DNA from: an uncultured Clostridia bacterium
Lineage (GTDB): Bacteria > Bacillota > Clostridia > Oscillospirales > Acutalibacteraceae
Assembly: GCA_947624865.1 (NCBI GenBank)
Contig: CANQMH010000011.1
Span: forward strand, 1-34,538
DNA length: 34,538 nt
Direction: 5' to 3'
Part shown: positions 16,905 through 24,119 of the stretch, piece after piece
How the letters are laid out: each line of letters opens with the position of its first letter
Numbering within the stretch: position 1 is the first letter of the stretch
Translations under genes and position numbers: made by a program
The notes under the pieces: generated by a model
What the model was told of the DNA's origin: nothing
Seen by the model: the letters and a program-made list of their open reading frames with translations, nothing else
Database searches by the model: none

Positions 16905-18110
16905 TCACTGTTCTCTGAGCAAGACAGTAAGGTCGATTTTTTCACTCCGTTTGACAGCGCTTCTGCAAACAATTATCAATATAAATACAAAAAACAGTAA
17001 GATACAACCTATCTGCCAAACCGTTACGGTTACGGTCATTTCCATAAATGTGTTTCCTAAGAAAGCGTACAGATATGGATTTACAAGAAAAATATTTAAC
17101 ATTTCTGTGATTATTACTCCTGCTATAAGTGATATAATTCCAAACAGCAAATGTTCGGCAAAAACAATATAAAATATGTGCTTTGATTTATAACCCAGAG
17201 AACGATACAAAGCAAGCTCGTCGGTTCGGTTGTTGACGTCGTTCTTTAAAAACATAAAGAATCCAAACATCACCAACACTATAAAAAATGCCAACGCTGC
17301 AATCAATATAAAAAGTGCAGTATTATAAGAGTCAGCGTCAACATTGATACTGCTCTGATACACCATATTAATGCCCATAATTTCATTCATTGCCGCTTTA
17401 ACATTCTTTGGTGAGTCAATCAGAATTATATAGCTTTTATCACCAGAAATAGAACCCATTCCCTGTGATGTTTTTAATACCGTATCATCATATTTAAGCA
17501 AGTCAGCTTGAGGTATAAGAATTTCATCACCCGAAAAAATGGGGTCTGACGTGTTGTAAGCTCCCACTACCTCAGCTTTGTGAGTATTTCCGCATTCATC
17601 AGCCAAAATAAGGGTCTTGCCTATTAATCTCTCTCCCTGAATTTCATGTATTTTATTGTCGCTCGGATTAAAATCCTTTATGGACTGAGGCGCTATCGCA
17701 ACCCCTGTTTCACTTTCATCGAAAGTTCTGCCTGATGTAATAATCGGAATACTGCCATTATGAACATATCCAAAATTATATTCATCAAACAATACTCCCG
17801 ATTCTTCCGTTACTCTGAGTTTTGCAGGCATACGGTAAACTTCGGATACATGCTCAACTTTCTTAATTTCCGATAACATATTATCAATGTTATCCTCAGA
17901 TATTTTTTCAGAAAATTCTGTCACTAATTCTCTGTTGGATATATGATTGTTAATTTTATTATCAATATTATCCCTTAACGGAAGTATAATACCCACAGAC
18001 AGCAAAATAAGAATTGCCGAAATTATTATAAAAAAGCAGAAAAAACAAGTGGACAGCTTTCTTGAAGATAAAGAAGCCTTTATAAGCATATTGAGATTTT
18101 TATTTTTCAT
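16905..18110 (-). CDS. ABC transporter permease B, FtsX/MacB-like
   Basis: A 401-aa membrane protein with one N-terminal helix (about 20-42), a large extracytoplasmic domain (about 45-265), and three C-terminal helices. This is the FtsX/MacB topology. The coupling segment VNNRTDELALYRSLGYKSKHI follows the second helix. It overlaps the ATPase gene by 11 nt and is the last gene of an intact unit (secreted protein, permease A, ATPase, permease B), so permeases A and B probably form a heterodimer on the ATPase. It is only distantly like the three A-type permeases nearby. MacB-like transporters in Gram-positives usually move peptides or drive removal of antimicrobials; substrate unknown. No strong terminator was found downstream. 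Confidence 0.85.
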   Translation of the reverse strand: MKNKNLNMLIKASLSSRKLSTCFFCFFIIISAILILLSVGIILPLRDNIDNKINNHISNRELVTEFSEKISEDNIDNMLSEIKKVEHVSEVYRMPAKLRVTEESGVLFDEYNFGYVHNGSIPIITSGRTFDESETGVAIAPQSIKDFNPSDNKIHEIQGERLIGKTLILADECGNTHKAEVVGAYNTSDPIFSGDEILIPQADLLKYDDTVLKTSQGMGSISGDKSYIILIDSPKNVKAAMNEIMGINMVYQSSINVDADSYNTALFILIAALAFFIVLVMFGFFMFLKNDVNNRTDELALYRSLGYKSKHIFYIVFAEHLLFGIISLIAGVIITEMLNIFLVNPYLYAFLGNTFMEMTVTVTVWQIGCILLFFVFILIIVCRSAVKRSEKIDLTVLLREQ

Positions 18111-18780
18111 TTTGCTTTTCCTCTAACACGCCGTCTTTCATTACATACAGCTTGTCGGCAAAGTCAATTACTGCGTCATTGTGGCTGACTACAAGAACTC
18201 CTTTGCCTGAATCAGACAGCTTTTTAAGCTCCTCAAATATCATAATTTCATTTTTGCTGTCCAGATTTCCTGTCGGCTCGTCTGCCAAAATAAAATCGGG
18301 GTCATTTGCCATTGCTCTTGCAATGGCAACTCTTTGCTGTTCGCCGCCTGAAAGCTCTGACGGATAATGCTCCTTACGGTGTGTAAGTCCTACTTTTTCT
18401 ATAAGCTCCATTGCCTTTTCCTGCATTTCAGCTCTATTTTTAAATTTATCATTTATAAGCATCGGCACCATAATATTTTCGTACAGTTTAAGGTGCGCAT
18501 TAAGATGAAACGCCTGAAACACGAAACCCAAAGAATTCATACGAATGTCCGCAAGTTTGTTTTTATCGAGGTGGGATACGTCATTGCCGTTAATAATTAC
18601 CGAGCCTGATGTGCAGGCATCAAGCAACCCTGAAATTTGCAGAAGTGTGCTTTTGCCGCTTCCCGACTGTCCCATAACCACAATAAATTCACCCTGCTTG
18701 ACTGTAAGCGAAACATTGTCAAGAGCAACAACCTTATTGTTATAAATTTTTGAAACATTTTTTAACTGTATTTTATTCAT
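18100..18780 (-). CDS. ABC transporter ATP-binding protein, LolD/MacB type
   Basis: A complete 226-aa ATPase of the family paired with FtsX-like permeases. Walker A GQSGSGKST is at residues 37-45, the Q-loop near Q88, signature LSGGEQQ at 142-148, Walker B FILADEP at 162-168 followed by TGNLDS, and switch histidine H199. AGGAG precedes the ATG. It lies 16 nt after permease A and overlaps permease B by 11 nt. It is the only intact LolD-type ATPase for four FtsX-like permeases in this island. Its first 26 codons are copied in a stub at 20978-21106, and a third, more diverged stub lies at 22549-22677. Confidence 0.95.
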   Translation of the reverse strand: MNKIQLKNVSKIYNNKVVALDNVSLTVKQGEFIVVMGQSGSGKSTLLQISGLLDACTSGSVIINGNDVSHLDKNKLADIRMNSLGFVFQAFHLNAHLKLYENIMVPMLINDKFKNRAEMQEKAMELIEKVGLTHRKEHYPSELSGGEQQRVAIARAMANDPDFILADEPTGNLDSKNEIMIFEELKKLSDSGKGVLVVSHNDAVIDFADKLYVMKDGVLEEKQNEK

Positions 18781-18838
18781 AATTCTCTCCTAAATTTTAG
18801 CCCATTGCATCCTTAGGCTGAATTTTTGCAAGTTTATG
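18702..18838. repeat. 137-bp near-identical duplication, copy 1
   Basis: Covers the first 26 codons of the intact ATPase, its ribosome binding site, and the last codons of permease A (KLAKIQPKDAMG). It matches 21028-21164 with only two differences that I can find. Confidence 0.9.
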
Positions 18839-20176
18839 TAATACAATCAACTGACATATCAGCGGTACTATTAAAGCGGCACAGAATGATATTGCTAAAA
18901 ATATCAAATAATCACTCCACCTGACAATATAAAGACGGTCAACATAAGTGCGATGATTGTTGATAAAATTTGATACAGCAATAAATATTGCCGAAATTCC
19001 TCCTCCGATTATAAAGGCTTTAACGGTTAAACTCAAATGTTCGTAACACAAACAGGCAAATATCTGACTGTTTTTATAACCTACCGCTTTCAGCAAACCG
19101 ATTTCGCCCCTGCGGATTTTCAGGGAGCTTGTTGTTGACTGTATAAGATTTATCATGCATAAAATCGCTGTTGAAAAAACAAGAAAAACTCCTGCTATAC
19201 TTAGTATGGAAGATATTAAAACAGTTCCCCCTCTGATCCCCAATTCAGGCATATCCGCACAGTCAATTCCCATATCGGTGAGCTGATCATACACATAAGG
19301 TATATTGTCATAATCATCGACCAACAAATAATGTGTTCGTAGACTTGGGGTATTCCACCATTTTGCTACATCAGAGTTTTTGTCTGATAAATCAATATTT
19401 GATGCGGCAAGCTCTTTTTCCATAATCAGTCTGCCTGTTTCTTCGGATACAAATATATCGTTATAATAGCCATCGCTTGTCGGTGAGGAATAATATACTC
19501 CGACTATTTTCATTTTGTATTCAAGCGCCGGAAGATGCAACCATTCATTTCCTCCTATAGGTTCTTCAAAGTAGTTGTATAGTGCCTCAAAATATTCACC
19601 GCCACTTGCGATAAGCGTTAATGTTTTGCCAATTAAACTTTCTCCGTCAATATATTCAAGATTATTTTTATTACCATTAACTTCATCATAATAATCATCA
19701 AACGGATAAAACAGGCTAGGAATTATACAGCTGAATGTCGGAGATTCATCAAGCGATTTGCCTGCTATTACGCTTCTTTTCTCATCTCCTTTAAGCGACC
19801 ATGCACAAATATAACTGCCTTTATCTGTAAGTTGCTGCTGTATTTCTTTATTTATACCATTTTCATCACTTACATTCAATACATCAAAATTTTGGTTTCT
19901 CATTCCTTTTAGCGGATAAATGTTTTCAACATGTTCTACATTCTTAATGCTCTCTATAACATCCTCAGTAAGCTCCTTTTGCCATGGGTCCACTTCCAAT
20001 AGGCGCGAATTAAAATCTCTTTTGTTTTCATTCATAGCATTAGTTATAGTAATTGCATAGCTTGATATCAATGTCAGAGAAATCACCAAAATAAGCATCG
20101 TAATTAGTATTGAATTGCTTTTTTTGTTGCCTTTAATATTGGCTTTTGCTAAGAATCTTACATTTTTAATTTTCAT
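18797..20176 (-). CDS. ABC transporter permease A, FtsX/MacB-like
   Basis: A 459-aa permease with one N-terminal helix (about 20-45), a large extracytoplasmic domain (about 50-320), three C-terminal helices, and a KIQPKDAMG end. The coupling region is RRGEIGLLKAVGYKNSQIF. The ectodomain carries AGKSLDESPTFSCIIPSLFY and IDGESLIGKTLTL, motifs shared with the permeases at 21123-22466 and 22680-24059, so these three are paralogues. AGGAG precedes the ATG. It follows the secreted-protein gene and a 17-bp hairpin, and precedes the ATPase by 16 nt. Probably the partner of permease B. Substrate unknown; the upstream secreted protein is the obvious guess. Confidence 0.88.
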   Translation of the reverse strand: MKIKNVRFLAKANIKGNKKSNSILITMLILVISLTLISSYAITITNAMNENKRDFNSRLLEVDPWQKELTEDVIESIKNVEHVENIYPLKGMRNQNFDVLNVSDENGINKEIQQQLTDKGSYICAWSLKGDEKRSVIAGKSLDESPTFSCIIPSLFYPFDDYYDEVNGNKNNLEYIDGESLIGKTLTLIASGGEYFEALYNYFEEPIGGNEWLHLPALEYKMKIVGVYYSSPTSDGYYNDIFVSEETGRLIMEKELAASNIDLSDKNSDVAKWWNTPSLRTHYLLVDDYDNIPYVYDQLTDMGIDCADMPELGIRGGTVLISSILSIAGVFLVFSTAILCMINLIQSTTSSLKIRRGEIGLLKAVGYKNSQIFACLCYEHLSLTVKAFIIGGGISAIFIAVSNFINNHRTYVDRLYIVRWSDYLIFLAISFCAALIVPLICQLIVLHKLAKIQPKDAMG

Positions 20177-20200
20177 TGCTCAACTCCTGACGAACTGCTT

Positions 20201-20237
20201 TTTTGCCGATTATAGACAAAGTCTATAATCGGCAAAA
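20201..20237 (-). promoter_or_regulatory. Perfect 17-bp intercistronic hairpin
   Basis: Arms 20201-20217 and 20221-20237 are exactly complementary, with a 3-nt AAA/TTT loop. It sits 12 nt after the secreted-protein stop and ahead of permease A. No U-run follows on the minus strand, so it looks like an mRNA-stabilising or partial-termination element that keeps transporter expression below that of the peptide. Confidence 0.75.
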
Positions 20238-20249
20238 ATTATTAAAATA

Positions 20250-20684
20250 TTAGTACCATTTAATAGTGGTTACTGAAGATCTGAATCCGCCGCCGCTTGT
20301 ATGTCTATAATAAAGACGCCAATCTCCTTTTGCTAACTTGCCGTAATTAACCGATACATTAGAAGGACTATTCTTCTGCAAAGTAAAAGTTTTATATGCT
20401 GTTTCTTTGGCATTGTTAGAATTCATATCAGCACGTGATTTATTTGTAGAACTGCTGTAATTATCAAAAATTGTTGGATAGCTTGCATAAGTATCGGAAC
20501 ATTCTGCCTCTTTTGACATACTAATCCATAGTGCAGTATCAGAATTAACCGCAGTAGACAAACTTACAGTATGAACATATTGTTCTGACTTTGCACCTGC
20601 ACTGATAGCCGCAGCCGTTGAAAGCGCGCATACAACAGCCATTGTTGTAATAGATAATTTTTTTATTTTATTAAGTTTTAGCAA
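20250..20684 (-). CDS. Small secreted protein (144 aa, signal peptide)
   Basis: Not recognised. The N-terminus is a Sec-type signal peptide: basic LKLNKIKK, hydrophobic ITTMAVVCALSTAAAIS, and probable cleavage after SAGA. The mature part of about 112 aa is polar, rich in Ser, Asn, Thr and Tyr, with one cysteine and an aromatic, beta-like C-terminus (KGDWRLYYRHTSGGGFRSS, ending TTIKWY). Translation starts at TTG, 6 nt after GAGGTGA. It is the first gene of the intact unit, under a consensus promoter with an inverted repeat, and is followed by a hairpin and its transporter genes. The signal peptide is nearly identical to that of the broken gene at 29658-30112 while the mature parts differ strongly. 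A bacteriocin, signalling peptide or transporter ligand is possible; none is shown. Confidence 0.75.
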   Translation of the reverse strand: MLKLNKIKKLSITTMAVVCALSTAAAISAGAKSEQYVHTVSLSTAVNSDTALWISMSKEAECSDTYASYPTIFDNYSSSTNKSRADMNSNNAKETAYKTFTLQKNSPSNVSVNYGKLAKGDWRLYYRHTSGGGFRSSVTTIKWY

Positions 20685-20746
20685 TTATTATCACCTCGTG
20701 AATTATTTTTTCTGTTATCTGTTGCAACATAAAAACAGGATTTAAT

Positions 20747-20778
20747 GTAAAATATTATCATATATATAAATATTTTAC
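20747..20778 (-). promoter_or_regulatory. Inverted repeat at the transcription start of the secreted-protein unit
   Basis: GTAAAATATT (20747-20756) and AATATTTTAC (20769-20778), 12-nt spacer, beginning about 7 bp after the -10 box. Both arms are unchanged in the second copy at 30132-30163 although the spacer differs. An operator or a 5' mRNA hairpin. Confidence 0.5.
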
Positions 20779-20784
20779 AATTAA

Positions 20785-20813
20785 ATTATAGCCAAATAAA
20801 ATTACTTTGTCAA
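20785..20813 (-). promoter_or_regulatory. Consensus promoter of the intact secreted-protein unit
   Basis: On the minus strand TTGACA (20808-20813), a 17-bp spacer and TATAAT (20785-20790): a perfect sigma-A consensus. The same promoter occurs at 30170-30198. Confidence 0.85.
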
Positions 20814-20936
20814 TATCTTTTAATAAATATTTTTATTTTTTATAATAATTTTTAGCATATAGCAACAGAAAATAAGAGATTTTTCTGATAATGGAAATAA
20901 ATTTGGGGAAATATTCAAACGCCACGTAATATAAAT

Positions 20937-20970
20937 GGCAAAACAAAACCCCCGACCTGCGTCGGGGGTT
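20937..20970 (-). terminator. Second copy of the rplQ terminator
   Basis: AACCCCCGAC/GTCGGGGGTT stem (20947-20956 with 20961-20970) and a CTGC loop, followed on the minus strand by TTGTTTTGCC. It differs from the original at 30331-30354 only in the loop and here ends the upstream transporter unit. Confidence 0.85.
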
Positions 20971-20977
20971 AATCTAT

Positions 20978-21106
20978 TTACTGCAAATTATTAAATAAGT
21001 ACAGAGTAATTTCATTTACACCGCAACCTGTAAGCGAAACATTATCAAGGGCAACAACCTTATTGTTATAAATTTTTGAAACATTTTTTAACTGTATTTT
21101 ATTCAT
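20978..21106 (-). pseudogene. Chimeric stub: ATPase start + lipoprotein piece + rplQ end
   Basis: A 42-codon frame with an intact AGGAG ribosome binding site. The first 26 codons are those of the ATPase at 18100-18780 (through VALDNVSLT). The next 11 codons (GCGVNEITLYL) match the lipoprotein gene at 27381-28328, whose N-terminus reads VSLTGCGGNEITLYL. The end comes from the 3' end and stop region of rplQ, running into its duplicated terminator. The first join lies at the shared VSLT codons. It lacks Walker A and cannot be an ATPase. Best read as debris of two recombination events. Confidence 0.8.
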
Positions 21107-21164
21107 AATTCTCTCCTAAATTTTAGCCCATTGCATCCTTAGGCTGAATTTTTGCAAGTTTATG
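21028..21164. repeat. 137-bp near-identical duplication, copy 2
   Basis: Matches 18702-18838 with two differences. The genes to its right (permeases at 18797 and 21123) are otherwise well diverged, so this is a recent duplication or gene-conversion tract with sharp ends. Confidence 0.9.
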
Positions 21165-22466
21165 AAAAACAAGAACTTCACATATAACAGGTGCTGCAAT
21201 TACAATAAAAAGTGCCGCCGCCGTAATTAACAGATAATTAATCGGGCTTATTATAAATATACGCTCTGCATAGCTGCCGTTACTGAAAACCAAATTTATT
21301 ACAGTTACTGTTAATGCCGAAATTACCATCCCTATAATAAATCCTTTCAGGGTAATCAAAAGTTCTTCTAATGAAAAAGTTTTAAATATTTGTCTGTCCT
21401 TGTAACCAACGGCTTTCATTATACCTATTTCTTCTCTCTTATTGTTAACATTACATACGGAAAAATATAACAAAAGAGAGAATGAAATAAATAGTGCGGA
21501 TGATGTAAGCAATATACTTAATATATTAAAAAATGCAGTAATTATAGGAGTGTCGGGGTTTATTCCCAATTCGGTATCATAATAAAATGTAATATTCAAT
21601 TTATTTAATTCATCATATACATAACCTAAATTATCAAAACTATCTACTGTAATATGCAAGTTGCGAAATTCATCTCTATTTATTAATTCACTTAATTCTT
21701 CGTAGTCTTTCTTAGCATTTTCAACAGCCATTTCTATCAGTTTTTTTCCGGTCTCTTCTGAAATATAAATCATATCAGGACCCCCGTCAGCAGTTGTTGA
21801 CGAATAATAAACTCCTACTATTTTTAATTTTATTTCAAATGCGGATAAATAAATGCGCCTGGCATCAATGCCGTCATAATAATCAATACTAAATTCTCCG
21901 CCACTCGGCGTTAAAGTCAATGTCTTTCCAATGAGGCTCTCTGCATCAATATAATTTAAACCGCTTGTTTCATACACTGCTTTATCATCAAAAGGATAAA
22001 ATAAATGAGGTATAATACAACCGAATACCGCAGATTCATCCAAACTCTTGCCTGAAATGACGGCTCTTTTTTCTCCACCAATAAGCGACCACGCATTTAA
22101 CAGGCTTCCCTTTTCATCAATAATATTTTGCATCTCATTATATGTACCGTTTTCATCACTGATATTTTTAATACCAAAAAACTGTTGTCGCATTTCGTCC
22201 TCAATATCTATGGACTCTACATGATTTATTTTACTGATTTCCTCTAGGGTTTTTTCATTAAAAATCCTATCATACGGATATGCTTCTATTGTTCTAGCTC
22301 TGAAATCATTTTTATATTCATCCATTCCACTTGAAAGAGTGACCGAAAGCACCGATATTACTGACAGAGAAATAACCAAAAGCACAATAAGAAACGTAAT
22401 TAAACTGCTATGCTTGTTTCGCCTTAAATTTGCCTTTGCCAAAAACAAAGTGTATCTTAATTTCAT
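21123..22466 (-). CDS. ABC transporter permease A'', FtsX/MacB-like, ATPase lost
   Basis: A 447-aa paralogue of the permease at 18797-20176, with the same topology: an N-terminal helix, a large ectodomain, three C-terminal helices. Shared ectodomain motifs are SGKSLDESAVFGCIIPHLFY and IDAESLIGKTLTLTPSGGE; the coupling region is KREEIGIMKAVGYKDRQIF. The last codons (KLAKIQPKDAMG) are nearly identical in DNA to permease A, unlike the rest. A GTG at 22475 opens the frame, but AGGTG lies at good spacing before the ATG at 22466. The ATPase expected after it is only a 42-codon chimera, so it must borrow an ATPase or be a non-transporting remnant or receptor. Confidence 0.85.
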   Translation of the reverse strand: MKLRYTLFLAKANLRRNKHSSLITFLIVLLVISLSVISVLSVTLSSGMDEYKNDFRARTIEAYPYDRIFNEKTLEEISKINHVESIDIEDEMRQQFFGIKNISDENGTYNEMQNIIDEKGSLLNAWSLIGGEKRAVISGKSLDESAVFGCIIPHLFYPFDDKAVYETSGLNYIDAESLIGKTLTLTPSGGEFSIDYYDGIDARRIYLSAFEIKLKIVGVYYSSTTADGGPDMIYISEETGKKLIEMAVENAKKDYEELSELINRDEFRNLHITVDSFDNLGYVYDELNKLNITFYYDTELGINPDTPIITAFFNILSILLTSSALFISFSLLLYFSVCNVNNKREEIGIMKAVGYKDRQIFKTFSLEELLITLKGFIIGMVISALTVTVINLVFSNGSYAERIFIISPINYLLITAAALFIVIAAPVICEVLVFHKLAKIQPKDAMG

Positions 22467-22528
22467 ATTAAGCACCTATTATGATTTATTACAAACAGTA
22501 ATATACTATTGGTAATAAAATCGAAAAA

Positions 22529-22633
22529 TTAATAAGTTGTTGTTGACGTTACTGAAACTCTAAATCCACCGCCGCTTTTATAATAAAATCTATGCTGGCA
22601 TGATCCACTAGGAATTGTTCCATAAATAACTGA
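22529..22633 (-). pseudogene. C-terminal remnant of a third secreted-protein gene
   Basis: Thirty-four codons plus stop match the end of the secreted protein at 20250-20684. SVIYG aligns with SVNYG, RFYYKSGGGFRVSVTS with RLYYRHTSGGGFRSSVTT, and both end in Tyr-stop. It has no signal peptide or start of its own and is joined, out of frame, to an ATPase stub. It shows that a secreted-protein gene once preceded permease A'' as it now precedes permease A. Confidence 0.8.
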
Positions 22634-22677
22634 TTGTTATAGATTTTTGAAGCATTTTTTAATTCTATATATTTCAT
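22549..22677 (-). pseudogene. ATPase N-terminal stub after permease A'
   Basis: With a GAGAGGT ribosome binding site and ATG at 22677, the frame starts MKYIELKNASKIYNNQ, matching the first 16 residues of the LolD-type ATPase (MNKIQLKNVSKIYNNK). It then runs out of frame through the remnant of a secreted-protein gene to a stop after 42 codons. No ATP-binding motif remains. A deletion removed the rest of the ATPase, any permease B, and the start of the next secreted-protein gene. Confidence 0.8.
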
Positions 22678-22679
22678 AG

Positions 22680-24059
22680 TTACCTCTCAAACTGATTCAT
22701 AGCGTTTATCGGCTGAATATCTGTTAATTTCTTTATCAAAACCACTTGACAAATCAGCGGAATAATTATCGATATTGCTAAAGATATGCAAATAAAAAAC
22801 AGGAATAAGCGCCAATCAATTATATATAAAAGTCCTTGATATGCTCCGTGTCTGAAAACAAAGTTAGTAAAAGCGATAAATACTGCTGACAAAAAACCGC
22901 CAATTAAAAAGCCTTTTAGTGTCAAAGACAACTGTTCATAACACATACAAACAAATATCTGCCTATTCTTATAACCTATAGCTTTCAGCAAACCTATATA
23001 ACTCTTCCTTTCATTAACGGAAGAAATTGAAGACTGCACCAGCGTAATAACCGCCAAAATAAAAAGTGCAAAAATTAAAAACACACCAACCGTACCGAAT
23101 AAATTTGCCATCAAAACTGTACTGTCATTAATTAACTGTTCAGGCGAGTTTGCAATAGAATATCCCATTCGGCTTACTTCATTAAATATGTACGGTAAGT
23201 TATCAAAATCGTCGGCTACAACATAATAACTGTGCAACGAAGAATCGTTCCACCACCGTGAAAGTTTACTTTCATTAGCCGACAAATTAACTCCCGCTGA
23301 TTTCAATGCCATTTCCGTCATTTTTAAATCGGTTTCTCTTGAAACGAATATATCCGCATAATAACCCGATTTTGCAGGAGTACAGTAATAGGTTCCGACA
23401 ATTTTTAATTTATACTCGGGTGACGGCAGCACCTCATCAGTATTGCTTGAAACTTCATCTTCACTGTAATTATATGTAACACTTACATTATCTTTATATC
23501 CCTTTACCGTAATTGTTTTTCCAATCATAGTTGTGCCGTCAATATAATCAAGTTCTCCGTAGTTACTGTTTTCGTTTTCAAACGGATAAAATATGCTCGG
23601 TACTATACAACTGAAAACAGGGGAATCATCTAAACTCTTGCCGGCTGTTATGGTTTTTTCTTCATCGCCGATTAAGCCACATATATAAAATGCCGTATTT
23701 TCTTCTTTCATCTTTTCATCAATTTTATCCGAACTTCCATTTTCATTGTCAACATCTAAAATGCTAAACATGCATACACCTCTGAAACCGGCAATATCAT
23801 CCACCGAAGAAACGTGTTCAACATTTTCAATTGATGAAATTGCGTCATCGGTAAGCGGTAAAAGCCACGGGTCAAGCTCCAGTGATCTCGCCCTGTAGTC
23901 CTCTTTGTATTCATTTAGTGCCCGAGCTGTCACTGCCGTAAAACAAGATATGACCGTACAGGCTATTACAAGCAAACACATCAGCACTATAACTGCATTG
24001 CTTTTTTTGTTCCCTTTTATATTTGCTTTTGCTAAAAATTTTATATTTTTAATTTTCAT
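22680..24059 (-). CDS. ABC transporter permease A', FtsX/MacB-like, ATPase lost
   Basis: A 459-aa paralogue of permease A, equal to it in length and with the same start (MKIKNIKFLAKANIKGNKKSN). The ectodomain motifs AGKSLDDSPVFSCIVPSIFY and IDGTTMIGKTITV are conserved, and the coupling region reads RKSYIGLLKAIGYKNRQIF. The C-terminus (DIQPINAMNQFER) is longer than KIQPKDAMG. It follows the ABC-2 ATPase by 60 nt; that gap holds a decayed left arm of the hairpin seen before permease A (GCTTTTTTGCCGATTAT). Its own ATPase is a stub. It could work with the ATPase at 18100-18780 in trans; I cannot tell. Confidence 0.85.
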   Translation of the reverse strand: MKIKNIKFLAKANIKGNKKSNAVIVLMCLLVIACTVISCFTAVTARALNEYKEDYRARSLELDPWLLPLTDDAISSIENVEHVSSVDDIAGFRGVCMFSILDVDNENGSSDKIDEKMKEENTAFYICGLIGDEEKTITAGKSLDDSPVFSCIVPSIFYPFENENSNYGELDYIDGTTMIGKTITVKGYKDNVSVTYNYSEDEVSSNTDEVLPSPEYKLKIVGTYYCTPAKSGYYADIFVSRETDLKMTEMALKSAGVNLSANESKLSRWWNDSSLHSYYVVADDFDNLPYIFNEVSRMGYSIANSPEQLINDSTVLMANLFGTVGVFLIFALFILAVITLVQSSISSVNERKSYIGLLKAIGYKNRQIFVCMCYEQLSLTLKGFLIGGFLSAVFIAFTNFVFRHGAYQGLLYIIDWRLFLFFICISLAISIIIPLICQVVLIKKLTDIQPINAMNQFER

Positions 24060-24119
24060 AATACTACCCCAGATAAACAGCTTTTTTGCCGATTATTGTT
24101 ATAGTTATTATAAAGTATA

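Larger units (their letters stand above)
20593..21000. repeat. Duplicated rplQ-end/terminator/promoter/signal-peptide segment, copy 1
   Basis: About 400 bp that align throughout with 30027-30384: the last codons and stop of rplQ, its terminator, an AT-rich leader, a promoter, an inverted repeat, and the signal-peptide codons. This copy retains the ribosome binding site and start codon that copy 2 has lost. It fills the gene-poor stretch 20685-21122. Confidence 0.9.

Noticed and set aside
20250..20684. Lactococcin 972 family bacteriocin
   Set aside because: Size, signal peptide and aromatic C-terminus are reminiscent, as is the linked transporter, but the conserved motifs of that family are not seen; kept as unknown.
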